A DNA stretch of 64,000 nucleotides from an uncultured Lachnospiraceae bacterium (lineage in GTDB: Bacteria; Bacillota_A; Clostridia; Lachnospirales; Lachnospiraceae), in contig CANOBT010000014.1 of the NCBI GenBank assembly GCA_947564305.1, positions 1 through 64,000 of the forward strand, given 5' to 3'. The stretch's first letter is position 1. The number at the start of each line of letters is the position of its first letter. Below the pieces are notes generated by a model. It worked only from the letters and a program-made list of their open reading frames with translations. It did no database searches and had not been told where the DNA came from. The translations under genes and the position numbers were made by a program. Shown piece by piece: positions 32,718 through 41,616 of this stretch.

Positions 32718-35056
32718 AGTTTTTAACGAAAGCAGAAACTTTACAATTTTTACAAGGGAAATTAGTAAAAGCATCGGTTCTTCCTCAACTTATAGTCACT
32801 GTAGGAGACTGGCGGAACTCAGAGGAAGATGTATGGAATCAAATCAGCATAAAATTTCCAGATTCCAGACTGGCTGTCAGAAGCAGTGCGCTAAATGAAG
32901 ATACAATGAAATATTCCAATGCTGGCAGATATGATTCAGTATTAGATGTTAAAGGAAATGATCAGTTTGCCAGAGCAATGGAAACAGTGATTGCTTCTTT
33001 TGGAGATAAAAATATAGATGATCAGATTTTGATACAGCCCTTTCTGCAGCAAGTTAAGGTATCGGGGGTAGCGTTTACTATAGAACCCAATACGTTGGGA
33101 AATTATTATGTGATTAATTATGATGATAACAGTCAGATGACAAATTCTGTTACTAGTGGTAATTCTTATACCAATAAGCTGCAGTATGTGTTTAAAGAGG
33201 ATAAAGAAGAGATAGATAATGTAGTGATCAAACAAATTTGCTCATGCCTTGCGGAATTGGAAACCATTTTTGAAACAGACAGACTTGATGTTGAATTTGC
33301 AATTGATCAAATGAATTGTTTATATGTGTTACAGGTACGTCCTCTTTGTGTGAAAAATAAAGGTATCTCTATATCAGAACAATCATATTATCTGAAATGT
33401 ATACAGGAAAAGATCCGTAAGGATAATACCAGAAAACCATTTTTGTATGGAGATAGAATCATATATGGCGTTATGCCGGATTGGAATCCCGCAGAAATTA
33501 TAGGAATACGGCCAAAACCGTTGGCTTTGTCATTATATAAGGAAATTATTACAGATAATATATGGGCATATCAAAGGGATAATTATGGGTATCAAAATTT
33601 AAGGAGCAGTCCATTATTAATAGACTTTTTTGGGTTGCCTTATATTGATGTACGTGTAAGTTTTAATTCTTTCATACCTGCTGATTTAAGAGAAGAGTTA
33701 GGAGAAAAGTTAGTAACCTATTATCTTGACAAATTAGAAGCCCATCCAGAGTTACACGATAAAGTCGAGTTTGAAATCTGTTATACATGTTATACATTTG
33801 ATTTGCCTAAACGTATTACTGCATTAAAAAAATATGGGTTTACAGATAGTGAAATAAAAGAGATTATTATATCGCTCAGGGAAATGACAAAGAAAATTAT
33901 TGATAATGAAGAGGGGTTATGGAAGAAAGACTATAAAAAAATAGAGTGTTTAGAAAAGCGCCATCAAGAGATTATGGACAGTGATATGGATTCTGTCTCT
34001 AAAATATACTGGCTGCTTGAAGACTGTAAACGATATGGGACATTGCCATTTGCCGGTCTGGCAAGAGCCGGATTTATTGCAGTACAGCTTTTAAAGTCTC
34101 TTATTCAGGAGCGGATCATTTCTGAAAAAGAATATCAGATTTTTATGAGCGATTTGCATACAGTAAGTTCTATGATGAAAATAGATAAAAAACAATTGTC
34201 CCGTATAGCATTTTTGAAAAAGTACGGACATTTGCGGCCTGGAACTTATGATATTTGTTCTAAACGGTATGATAAGGCTGCTGAATTGTATTTTCGATGG
34301 GATAATGAAGACGTTATGACATCTGAAGAATCTTTAAATAACTCTGGTGAAGATTTTAAATTGACTTTGGAACAAATAAAAAAATTGAAAATTCTTCTTT
34401 CAGAACATGCCATGTCAGATGATGTTTTGGGGTTTTTCCGTTTTATAAAAATGGCGATAGAAGGCAGAGAATATGCAAAATTTGTATTTACTAGGAACTT
34501 AAGCGATGCAATTCAGTTGATTGCGGAGATGGGAAGTGCTCTAGGGATTAATGAGGAAGATTGTGCTTTTGCAGATATTACAGCAATTCTTAAATTGTAT
34601 GCATCCTGTTTTGATATAAAAAGTGTATTGGAGAATAGCATACAAGCGGGAAAGAAAAAATATAGAATTACTCAGAGTCTCCTTTTGCCACCATTAGTGT
34701 TTAAGGAGCAGGATGTAAAAATCTTCTGTGAGATGGATACAAGCCCCAATTATATAACTTTAAAGAGGGCAGACGGTGAAATCTATTTACTTGACGGAGA
34801 AAAACAAGCTGCTTCGATAGACAACAAAATTCTAATGATTCCCAGCGCCGATCCCGGATATGACTGGATTTTTTCATATTCTATCTGTGGGTTGATTACA
34901 CAGTGGGGCGGTGCAAATTCCCATATGGCTATCAGAGCAAATGAATTATCAATACCAGCCGTGATTGGAGTAGGTGAGCATAGATTTGAAGAGCTAAAAA
35001 AAGCAAATTACATAGAGATTGATGCAGAGGAAAAGAGGATAACGGTAATACGATGA
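32714..35056 (+). CDS. PEP-synthase-like kinase, likely L-glutamine kinase (Cj1418-like)
   Basis: The 780-residue protein has an N-terminal ATP-grasp domain (LAVRSSALNEDTMKYSNAG), a long helical middle region, and a C-terminal phosphohistidine domain with GGANSHMAIRANELSIPAV, where His is residue 737. This is the pyruvate phosphate dikinase layout without its PEP barrel domain. Cj1418, of similar size, phosphorylates the amide nitrogen of L-glutamine as the first step of phosphoramidate synthesis. The start at 32714 overlaps the kinase stop (ATGA) and is 6 bases after AGGGA. Confidence 0.78.
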   Translation: MKFLTKAETLQFLQGKLVKASVLPQLIVTVGDWRNSEEDVWNQISIKFPDSRLAVRSSALNEDTMKYSNAGRYDSVLDVKGNDQFARAMETVIASFGDKNIDDQILIQPFLQQVKVSGVAFTIEPNTLGNYYVINYDDNSQMTNSVTSGNSYTNKLQYVFKEDKEEIDNVVIKQICSCLAELETIFETDRLDVEFAIDQMNCLYVLQVRPLCVKNKGISISEQSYYLKCIQEKIRKDNTRKPFLYGDRIIYGVMPDWNPAEIIGIRPKPLALSLYKEIITDNIWAYQRDNYGYQNLRSSPLLIDFFGLPYIDVRVSFNSFIPADLREELGEKLVTYYLDKLEAHPELHDKVEFEICYTCYTFDLPKRITALKKYGFTDSEIKEIIISLREMTKKIIDNEEGLWKKDYKKIECLEKRHQEIMDSDMDSVSKIYWLLEDCKRYGTLPFAGLARAGFIAVQLLKSLIQERIISEKEYQIFMSDLHTVSSMMKIDKKQLSRIAFLKKYGHLRPGTYDICSKRYDKAAELYFRWDNEDVMTSEESLNNSGEDFKLTLEQIKKLKILLSEHAMSDDVLGFFRFIKMAIEGREYAKFVFTRNLSDAIQLIAEMGSALGINEEDCAFADITAILKLYASCFDIKSVLENSIQAGKKKYRITQSLLLPPLVFKEQDVKIFCEMDTSPNYITLKRADGEIYLLDGEKQAASIDNKILMIPSADPGYDWIFSYSICGLITQWGGANSHMAIRANELSIPAVIGVGEHRFEELKKANYIEIDAEEKRITVIR

Positions 35057-35658
35057 AAATAGTGTTATATACACAACGCGTGGAAAGAGTTGAAAGTTAT
35101 AAGGAGTATCGTGACTGTGCCGATCAAAGGATTCCAAAATTCATACAAGCATGTGGCTTCATGCCGGTACCGATTCCAAATGTGATAGAAAAGATAGATG
35201 AATATATTAACATAATAAAACCGACAGGTATTGTACTAACAGGAGGCAACAGTCTGGTTCAATATGGAGGGAATGCTCCGGAACGGGATCGAACAGATGC
35301 AGGGTGTATTCGTATTGCTGAATACACCGGAATTCCGTTGTACGGGTTTTGCCGGGGGATGCAGTCTATTCTGGCATATTATGGACATGAACTGCAGCAG
35401 ATTCAGGATCATTCTGCAGTAAGACATACTATCCAATACCAAAACAGAAAATCAGAGGTAAACAGTTATCACAATCAAGGTATTTATTCTATAAATGTAA
35501 GGAAACCTTTATCGGTTTTAGCCCAATCTGAGGATGGGGTTGCAGAATGGATACAGCATGAAAATAAAAAAATCGAAGCTACTATGTGGCATCCGGAAAG
35601 AGAAAACCCGTTTTGTGAATGGGATATTAAAAGACTAAAAGTTCTTTTTAGTTTATAA
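35053..35658 (+). CDS. class I amidotransferase-fold hydrolase, likely gamma-glutamyl-CDP-amidate hydrolase
   Basis: The 201-residue protein has a complete glutaminase-type triad: C100 in GFCRGMQ, and H180 and E182 in WHPERE. A GGNSL oxyanion-region motif is also present. It stands alone without a synthetase partner. Cj1417, a protein of the same class, releases cytidine diphosphoramidate from gamma-glutamyl-CDP-amidate. It overlaps the glutamine kinase gene by 4 bases. By context it should catalyse the third step of phosphoramidate synthesis. Confidence 0.78.
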   Translation: MKIVLYTQRVERVESYKEYRDCADQRIPKFIQACGFMPVPIPNVIEKIDEYINIIKPTGIVLTGGNSLVQYGGNAPERDRTDAGCIRIAEYTGIPLYGFCRGMQSILAYYGHELQQIQDHSAVRHTIQYQNRKSEVNSYHNQGIYSINVRKPLSVLAQSEDGVAEWIQHENKKIEATMWHPERENPFCEWDIKRLKVLFSL

Positions 35659-35693
35659 CAAGATAACGAAGATGGAGAAATGAGAGGGAAGCT

Positions 35694-36494
35694 ATGAAAG
35701 TAATCATTTTAGCAGCAGGTCAGGGGACAAGACTGCGTCCATTAACAGATGAATATCCAAAATGTATGGTGAAAATAAATGGAAAAAGCATTATTGACAG
35801 ACAGGTCGAGACAATAAAAGCAGCGGGGATTCGTGAGGAGCAAATTTATGTTGTGACGGGATATCGAAGCGATGTACTACGTCAGCATTTTATTGATACA
35901 GGAATTACATGTATAGAAAATGAACAGTTTAAAACAACGAATATGGTTTGCTCTTTGATGTGTGCGGAGAAAATTATGGAAGAGGAAAGTGACATTATTA
36001 TATCTTATGGAGATATTATATATGAAATTGAGGTTTTCAATAAGATACTTAATGTACAAAATCCTATTTCTGTTATTGTCGATGATGGTTGGTATGAGTA
36101 TTGGTGTAAAAGATGTGAAAATCCTTTGGATGATGCTGAAACGTTAGTGTTTGATGAGAATCATAATCTTCTGGAAATTGGACAAAAAACGGACAATCTG
36201 TCAAGAATTCAGGCACAGTATATTGGATTAATGCATTTTAGAGGTCAGGGATTGAGTCAATTATTGATAACAGCAAAAGAGGCAAAACGTAGGACAGAGG
36301 ATGGGAAACGTCTTTGGAGGACAGACAGAAATTATCAGAAAATGTATATGACAGATTTGTTGCAAGGATTGATTGACGAACATAATGAATTAAAAGCAGT
36401 TCACATTAATCGTGGATGGTTTGAAATAGATAACAGAGATGATTTGATAATGACTGAAGAGCAGTTAAGGGGGGAAAGAAATGCAGCATGGTGA
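35694..36494 (+). CDS. nucleotidyltransferase, likely CTP:phosphoglutamine cytidylyltransferase
   Basis: The 266-residue protein has a single NTP-transferase domain with ILAAGQGTRLRPLTDEYPKCM at residues 4-24 and a later SYGDIIYE metal site. Homologues include sugar- and choline-phosphate nucleotidyltransferases. In the phosphoramidate pathway, Cj1416 of this fold couples L-glutamine phosphate to CTP. All other pathway genes are contiguous. It overlaps the methyltransferase gene by 14 bases. Confidence 0.77.
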   Translation: MKVIILAAGQGTRLRPLTDEYPKCMVKINGKSIIDRQVETIKAAGIREEQIYVVTGYRSDVLRQHFIDTGITCIENEQFKTTNMVCSLMCAEKIMEEESDIIISYGDIIYEIEVFNKILNVQNPISVIVDDGWYEYWCKRCENPLDDAETLVFDENHNLLEIGQKTDNLSRIQAQYIGLMHFRGQGLSQLLITAKEAKRRTEDGKRLWRTDRNYQKMYMTDLLQGLIDEHNELKAVHINRGWFEIDNRDDLIMTEEQLRGERNAAW

Positions 36495-37248
36495 TTTTAC
36501 AGAATTAGCAAAGTTTTATACAGATAGACCGGGGTATTCTTTAGAATTGTTAATATATGTGCGTGACCATATCTTAGCGTCACAACATTTAAGTAATATA
36601 AAGGTTGCAGACATAGGAGCTGGAACTGGAAAATTGACAGAGAATCTTACCCAGATTGGTCTTACAGGATATGCAGTCGAACCAAATGATGCTATGAGAG
36701 AAGAGGGGATTAAGCATTTTCAAGATAAGGATGCATTTGTATGGTACAAGGGAGCGGCAGAGGCTACTAATTTGCCAGATAACTGTGTTGACTGGGTTCT
36801 TATGGGTTCGTCCTTTCACTGGACAGATGCTGCGCAGTCTATAGAGGAATTTAAGCGGATTTTAAAACCAGGCGGTTTTTTTACTGCAATCTGGAATCCA
36901 AGAAATGTTGAATCGAGTGAATTACATCAGAAAATAGAGGAAGTTGTTTATCAGGAAATACCAGATATGAAAAGAGTATCGTCTGGAAAATCCATTACAA
37001 CTGCGCAAATGCATGAAAAGATTGGAAACATAGAGTGCCCTTTGATTTTCATGGAGTGTGAACATGAGGAGATTATGACAAAAGAACGTTATATGAATAT
37101 CTGGCGTTCCGTCAATGACATACAGGTTCAGGCAGGTAAAGAAGGATTTGGAAGAATTTTAAGAGGGATTGAAGCCATATTAAAGGATTATGATGAAATA
37201 GTTGTTCCGTATAAGTCTAGGGCATGGACAGTTCAAATTGGCAAATAG
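36481..37248 (+). CDS. class I SAM methyltransferase, likely phosphoramidate O-methylation
   Basis: The 255-residue protein has the SAM-binding motif VADIGAGTGKLTENL and the post-I motif GYAVEPND, plus FHWTDA and LKPGG blocks of the Methyltransf_11 type. In C. jejuni the methyltransferases Cj1419 and Cj1420 sit beside the phosphoramidate genes and are thought to add the O-methyl group. This single enzyme could do so here. Ribosome site GGGGGGAAAGA is close to the start. Confidence 0.72.
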   Translation: MQHGDFTELAKFYTDRPGYSLELLIYVRDHILASQHLSNIKVADIGAGTGKLTENLTQIGLTGYAVEPNDAMREEGIKHFQDKDAFVWYKGAAEATNLPDNCVDWVLMGSSFHWTDAAQSIEEFKRILKPGGFFTAIWNPRNVESSELHQKIEEVVYQEIPDMKRVSSGKSITTAQMHEKIGNIECPLIFMECEHEEIMTKERYMNIWRSVNDIQVQAGKEGFGRILRGIEAILKDYDEIVVPYKSRAWTVQIGK

Positions 37249-37310
37249 AAGCATTTTTATCACTCTTAATCAAAATGCCATAGTAACAGATAAAAAGGGA
37301 GTATGAAAAT

Positions 37311-38858
37311 ATGTATACGGCAAATTTTGTGAAAAGCGTATTAAAAAGCAAAATTGATAAGAATATTTTAAAGTTTGTAATATATCCGTATGGAGATAAT
37401 GGATTTTTGGTGAAGCAAATTTTGCAGGAATACTTTTCGAATACGTCATACCTTACCATAGATAATCAATATTGTAAATATCAGGCAGATATTATTTCGC
37501 TTGAGGAATTGAAAATGCAATACGATAAATCTATGTATATCATACTTACAATTGAAGATAAACAGTTGAACAGTAGTATGTATCGGGAGTTACTGAATTT
37601 TGCTCCAAAAGCAAATATTATAAATCTGTTACAGATACAAAAGGACGCGGCGATTGAGTATGTTGTATCCAATCCAAGTTTTTCTTTTCGGCATATTTGT
37701 CCAGATATTGATTTGCCTGCTTATAGACCTCAATTTTCAAAATCAAAAATAAAAAAAGTTGTATTTATCCCTCAAGGTTATCCTTTATGGAATTCTGAAG
37801 AAAGTATCTGCAACGCTTTTTTGGAAGATAAGAATTATGATGTAAAGATTATCATTATGGATACAGTTCATCAATATTCTTTTATCGAAAAATTGGAAAG
37901 AAAAAGTATTCCTTATGTATCAGAACATGAATATAAGGCGCAGGAAGAAAGACCGGATATTGTGATTGTAAGCTATTATAATGCACAGCTTTCTAATAAT
38001 ATGATAAATAATATGCGTTTTTTTAAATATGTAATAGCGTTATCCGCCGTACTCGTTAATTATTATGGAAATAAGCAAGAATTGTTTGAGTTTAACTTTG
38101 CGAATTTGTATCGATTTCATCCTAAGTTTTATATTGCAGATACAATTATATATAATGAAATGCGAGGGCATCCGTTAATCGGTGATAAGCTCATAGAATT
38201 AGGAAATCCTAAATTTGACGGAATTTATAGAGGCATAATAGAAAAAACATATGACGATAACAACAGTAAACTAAAAGGCAAAAAAGTATTTGCGTGGATA
38301 ACCACACATGGTGTAAATCGGGGGAGGTTTTCTCTTTTTGTAACATTTGATTTGTATGCAAAAGTTATACTTGATTTTGTCAAAGAAAATTTAAATGTAG
38401 GACTAATTATAAGACTTCATCATTTATTTATATATGAGTTATTTGAGAGTGGAGTTTGGAACTATGAAGAAGTGGAGAGTTTTAAAGAATATTGCAGACT
38501 CTCTCCAAACATTGTATGGGACGAGACAGAAACTTATGATAATACATTGGGCATTGCAGATGCTTTTATTATGGATGGCTTTTGTGGAACGATATGTTCG
38601 GCTTTGCCAACTTTAAAACCAATTTGTACATTGTACCGCAACGATAGAAACATTGAGCCTATTCATCCTGAATTAGTGGAAAATTACTATCAGGCATATT
38701 CTGACAAAGATGTAATTTCTTTTATGGAAATGGTAAAAAATGGAAAGGATCCTATGTATGAGAAGCGCAGGAATGCAAGCCGAAAATTTATTAAATCATT
38801 TAAGGGTGACAATGGATTACAGATTAAGAAGTTTATTGAAAATAATCAGGAATTGTAA
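37311..38858 (+). CDS. GT-B/CDP-glycerophosphotransferase-like protein with N-terminal Rossmann-like module
   Basis: The 515-residue protein has the recurring module at residues 21-110 (FVIYPYGDNGFLVKQI). A GT-B-like domain follows with ELGNPKFDGIYR, LIIRLHHL and ADAFIMDGFCGTICSA, echoing the motifs of the CDP-polyol phosphotransferase at 9824. It follows the phosphoramidate methyltransferase by 62 bases, so it is a candidate for the enzyme that transfers the modified phosphoramidate, or a polyol phosphate, to the glycan. That is inference. Confidence 0.65.
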   Translation: MYTANFVKSVLKSKIDKNILKFVIYPYGDNGFLVKQILQEYFSNTSYLTIDNQYCKYQADIISLEELKMQYDKSMYIILTIEDKQLNSSMYRELLNFAPKANIINLLQIQKDAAIEYVVSNPSFSFRHICPDIDLPAYRPQFSKSKIKKVVFIPQGYPLWNSEESICNAFLEDKNYDVKIIIMDTVHQYSFIEKLERKSIPYVSEHEYKAQEERPDIVIVSYYNAQLSNNMINNMRFFKYVIALSAVLVNYYGNKQELFEFNFANLYRFHPKFYIADTIIYNEMRGHPLIGDKLIELGNPKFDGIYRGIIEKTYDDNNSKLKGKKVFAWITTHGVNRGRFSLFVTFDLYAKVILDFVKENLNVGLIIRLHHLFIYELFESGVWNYEEVESFKEYCRLSPNIVWDETETYDNTLGIADAFIMDGFCGTICSALPTLKPICTLYRNDRNIEPIHPELVENYYQAYSDKDVISFMEMVKNGKDPMYEKRRNASRKFIKSFKGDNGLQIKKFIENNQEL

Positions 38859-38859
38859 A

Positions 38860-39050
38860 CATATATGGATATGTGAAGGGGTTAAGATTTTGAATAACAC
38901 GAAAATTCCATCTAATAGTGTTCTTGCTACGAGATGCCTTATGACAGGAAAAATAGAGGAAGAGAATATCGTGATAGGGGAATACCGGCAAAAGTGATAA
39001 GGAGAAACTGTAATTGGAATAGGGAATGGGATATAGAGAAAATAAAATAG
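38860..39050 (+). pseudogene. 3' remnant of a hexapeptide-repeat acetyltransferase, frameshifted
   Basis: Immediately after the preceding stop, one frame reads HIWICEGVKILNNTKIPSNS, a typical left-handed beta-helix acetyltransferase C terminus. It continues to a four-G run near 38977. The natural continuation (IPAKVIRRNCNWNREW, ending at 39050) is in the next frame. One extra G would join them as VIGGIPAKVI. No start codon or N-terminal part remains. It appears to be a truncated, frameshifted O-acetyltransferase gene. The rest up to 39115 holds nothing recognised. Confidence 0.7.
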
Positions 39051-39115
39051 TAAGGCGTTTATAAAAAGTAGGATGTTTTGAATATTTTATTTTAAATAAG
39101 AGGAGGGAATCAAAA

Positions 39116-40231
39116 ATGTTGTCTTTTATAGAAAACACAGAGTGGTACAGGAGTCTAAAAAATTACAGCCATATTATGATATTCGGTGCAGCGAGGGATG
39201 CGTGGAACACACATTGTAATATAAAAAATATGCTCGGATACGATTGCATTGAATGTTTTATTGTAAGTGAAAGAAGAGATAATCCTTATATATTAAATGG
39301 AAAACCGGTAAAGATTTTTGATGAAATAGATGATGAAATAAAGAAAAGCGGATTAGTTATCATTTCCCAGATATATGCCAGCCATAAAGAGATGGAAATG
39401 ATATTGTACAGAGCCGGTTTTAGAAACATGATCCCAGGTGTGACACAGATGTCCTGGATTCAGGGTGAGGAAGAGAATAAGTACCGAAGTTCCCTTTTAG
39501 GAAGTTTTGTATTGGCAGAAGATTATCTGCGCTGTAATCCTGGACAAATGAACCTTCATTCTAAGATTTGCATTTATTCTGTTACATCGCATAGAAATCT
39601 GCATCAATGCAGCCGAAAGTATGAATCAAAATACATAAAATATATACAGGCAGGAGCAAAACTTACGGAGGAAAAAGTATGTGAGATTACGGATGATACA
39701 GGAGATAATATCTCAGAATTAAACCCTTCTTTTTGTGAAGTGACGGCAGGATATTGGATTTATAAAAATGACAATGAAAATGATTATGTAGGATTATATC
39801 ATTATGGCAGAGGAATCAATATATCAGATACACAGATTGAAAGTCTGGTGGCGGCTGACATTGATGTACTGCTTACAGTACCCTGTGTTGCGCGTCAGGA
39901 AATCGTATTTTCATGTTCGGTGAAAAGGGCAGAAGTGATTTTTGAGGCAATAAGCAGGGTGGCTCCAGAATATAAAAATGCAGCCGAGCAGTATTTTTCA
40001 GGCAAGTTGTTTTTTATAGGCAACATTATTTTGGCCAAGAAAGAGATATTTAACAGTTATTATGAATGGATGATGAAAGTACTGTATGAATGTGTGCGGA
40101 TAAGAAAGGAAAGAGGAGAAGAAGAAAAGAGAGAACCAGCATATACAGGCGAGCATCTGTTGGGGATATTTTTTCTGCACAATAAGGAAAAGTATAAAAT
40201 TTTGTATGCCGAGATAAAACATTTGTTTTAG
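39116..40231 (+). CDS. DUF4422 glycosyltransferase with N-terminal Rossmann-like module
   Basis: The 371-residue protein has the module at residues 18-110 (IMIFGAARDAWNTH). A DUF4422 domain follows with YIQAGAKLT, CEVTAGYWIYKN and GLYHYGRG. The usual HYRR of the domain reads HYGR here, a change in a conserved position seen in the other three DUF4422 copies. This may alter activity. It has a strong AGAGGAGGG ribosome site and is the last transferase of the cluster. Confidence 0.8.
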   Translation: MLSFIENTEWYRSLKNYSHIMIFGAARDAWNTHCNIKNMLGYDCIECFIVSERRDNPYILNGKPVKIFDEIDDEIKKSGLVIISQIYASHKEMEMILYRAGFRNMIPGVTQMSWIQGEEENKYRSSLLGSFVLAEDYLRCNPGQMNLHSKICIYSVTSHRNLHQCSRKYESKYIKYIQAGAKLTEEKVCEITDDTGDNISELNPSFCEVTAGYWIYKNDNENDYVGLYHYGRGINISDTQIESLVAADIDVLLTVPCVARQEIVFSCSVKRAEVIFEAISRVAPEYKNAAEQYFSGKLFFIGNIILAKKEIFNSYYEWMMKVLYECVRIRKERGEEEKREPAYTGEHLLGIFFLHNKEKYKILYAEIKHLF

Positions 40232-40269
40232 ATTCATTAGCCTATATTATAACAAAGGAGAACAACATC

Positions 40270-41616
40270 ATGAAAATCTCAGTAATCGGAACCGGCTACG
40301 TCGGCCTGGTAACTGGTACATGTTTTGCCAACATGGGCAATACGGTCTGGTGTGTCGATGTAGACGAGAAGAAAATCGAAAACCTAAAAAATGGCATCAT
40401 CCCAATCTACGAGCCGGGATTATCGGAAATGGTCATTAATAATTATAAGCAGGGTCACCTGCATTTTACAACAAAGATTCAGGAAGCGCTAGATGTCTGC
40501 GATATCTGTTTCATTGCCGTAGGCACCCCCATGGGGGAGGACGGCAGTGCGGACTTGCAGTATGTCCTCGGCGTGGCAGAAAGCATCGGGAAATATATGT
40601 CGCGTCACATGTATGTGGTGGACAAGTCTACTGTACCTGTGGGCACGGCAGGCAAGGTTCGCAGCAAAATTCAGGAAGAGCTTGACAAACGGGGAAGTGA
40701 ATTGACTTTCGACGTGATTTCCAATCCTGAGTTCCTGAAAGAAGGAAGTGCCATCGGGGATTGTATGAAGCCGGACCGTATCGTCATAGGCGTGGATAAT
40801 GTGGGGGCGGAAGAGACTATGCGGGAATTGTACAAGCCGTATCTGCGTAACACGGATAATTTTATCATCATGGATATCGCGAGCGCGGAAATGACCAAAT
40901 ATGCAGCCAATTCCATGCTTGCGACAAAGATTTCTTTTATTAATGAAATTTCTAATATCTGCGAACGAGTAGGCGCTGATGTGAATAAGGTGCGCAAAGG
41001 TATCGGGAGTGACAGGCGTATCGGCTATTCTTTTATCTATCCCGGATGCGGATATGGGGGAAGCTGTTTTCCAAAGGATGTGACAGCTTTGATAAAGACA
41101 GCGGGCGAGTATGGGTATGAGACACAGCTTTTAAAGTCTGTGGAGCATGTCAATAACGCTCAGAAGCAGGTTCTGGTCAACAAAGTAAAGCAGTATTTTG
41201 GGGAAGATTTATCCGGCAGGGTTATTGCAGTGTGGGGACTTGCCTTTAAGCCGGATACGGATGACATGCGTGAATCAGCGGCTATTACCATTATTAATAC
41301 GCTGACGGAATTGGGAGTTACAGTCCAGGCTTATGACCCAAAAGCTATGGAGGAAGCGAAGCAGTGCTACTTAAAGGGAAATGAGCAGGTCATTTACTGT
41401 GAAAGTAAATATGATGCGTTAAAAGGCGCAGATGCATTGATGTTGGTCACAGAATGGAAGGAGTTTAGAAGTCCGGATTTTTATGAGATTAAGGAACGTC
41501 TGAAAACTCCCGTCATATTTGATGGCAGGAATCAATACGACAGGAAGAGCCTTGGAAAATATGGGTTGGAATATTACCAGATAGGAGTAAGCACATCAGT
41601 GGAGGAATTGGCATGA
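40270..41616 (+). CDS. ugd: UDP-glucose 6-dehydrogenase
   Basis: The 448-residue enzyme oxidises UDP-glucose to UDP-glucuronate with NAD. It has [10 protein letters not shown] at the N terminus, [19 protein letters not shown], and the catalytic Cys in [13 protein letters not shown]. Length is normal. It is coupled by an ATGA overlap to the UDP-glucuronate decarboxylase, so UDP-xylose is the likely end product. Confidence 0.96.
   Translation: MKISVIGTGYVGLVTGTCFANMGNTVWCVDVDEKKIENLKNGIIPIYEPGLSEMVINNYKQGHLHFTTKIQEALDVCDICFIAVGTPMGEDGSADLQYVLGVAESIGKYMSRHMYVVDKSTVPVGTAGKVRSKIQEELDKRGSELTFDVISNPEFLKEGSAIGDCMKPDRIVIGVDNVGAEETMRELYKPYLRNTDNFIIMDIASAEMTKYAANSMLATKISFINEISNICERVGADVNKVRKGIGSDRRIGYSFIYPGCGYGGSCFPKDVTALIKTAGEYGYETQLLKSVEHVNNAQKQVLVNKVKQYFGEDLSGRVIAVWGLAFKPDTDDMRESAAITIINTLTELGVTVQAYDPKAMEEAKQCYLKGNEQVIYCESKYDALKGADALMLVTEWKEFRSPDFYEIKERLKTPVIFDGRNQYDRKSLGKYGLEYYQIGVSTSVEELA

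Noticed and set aside
38740..38997. Independent 85-codon gene
   Set aside because: Its first half overlaps the end of the preceding transferase gene in another frame. Its second half is the tail of an acetyltransferase with a frameshift, so a remnant is the better description.
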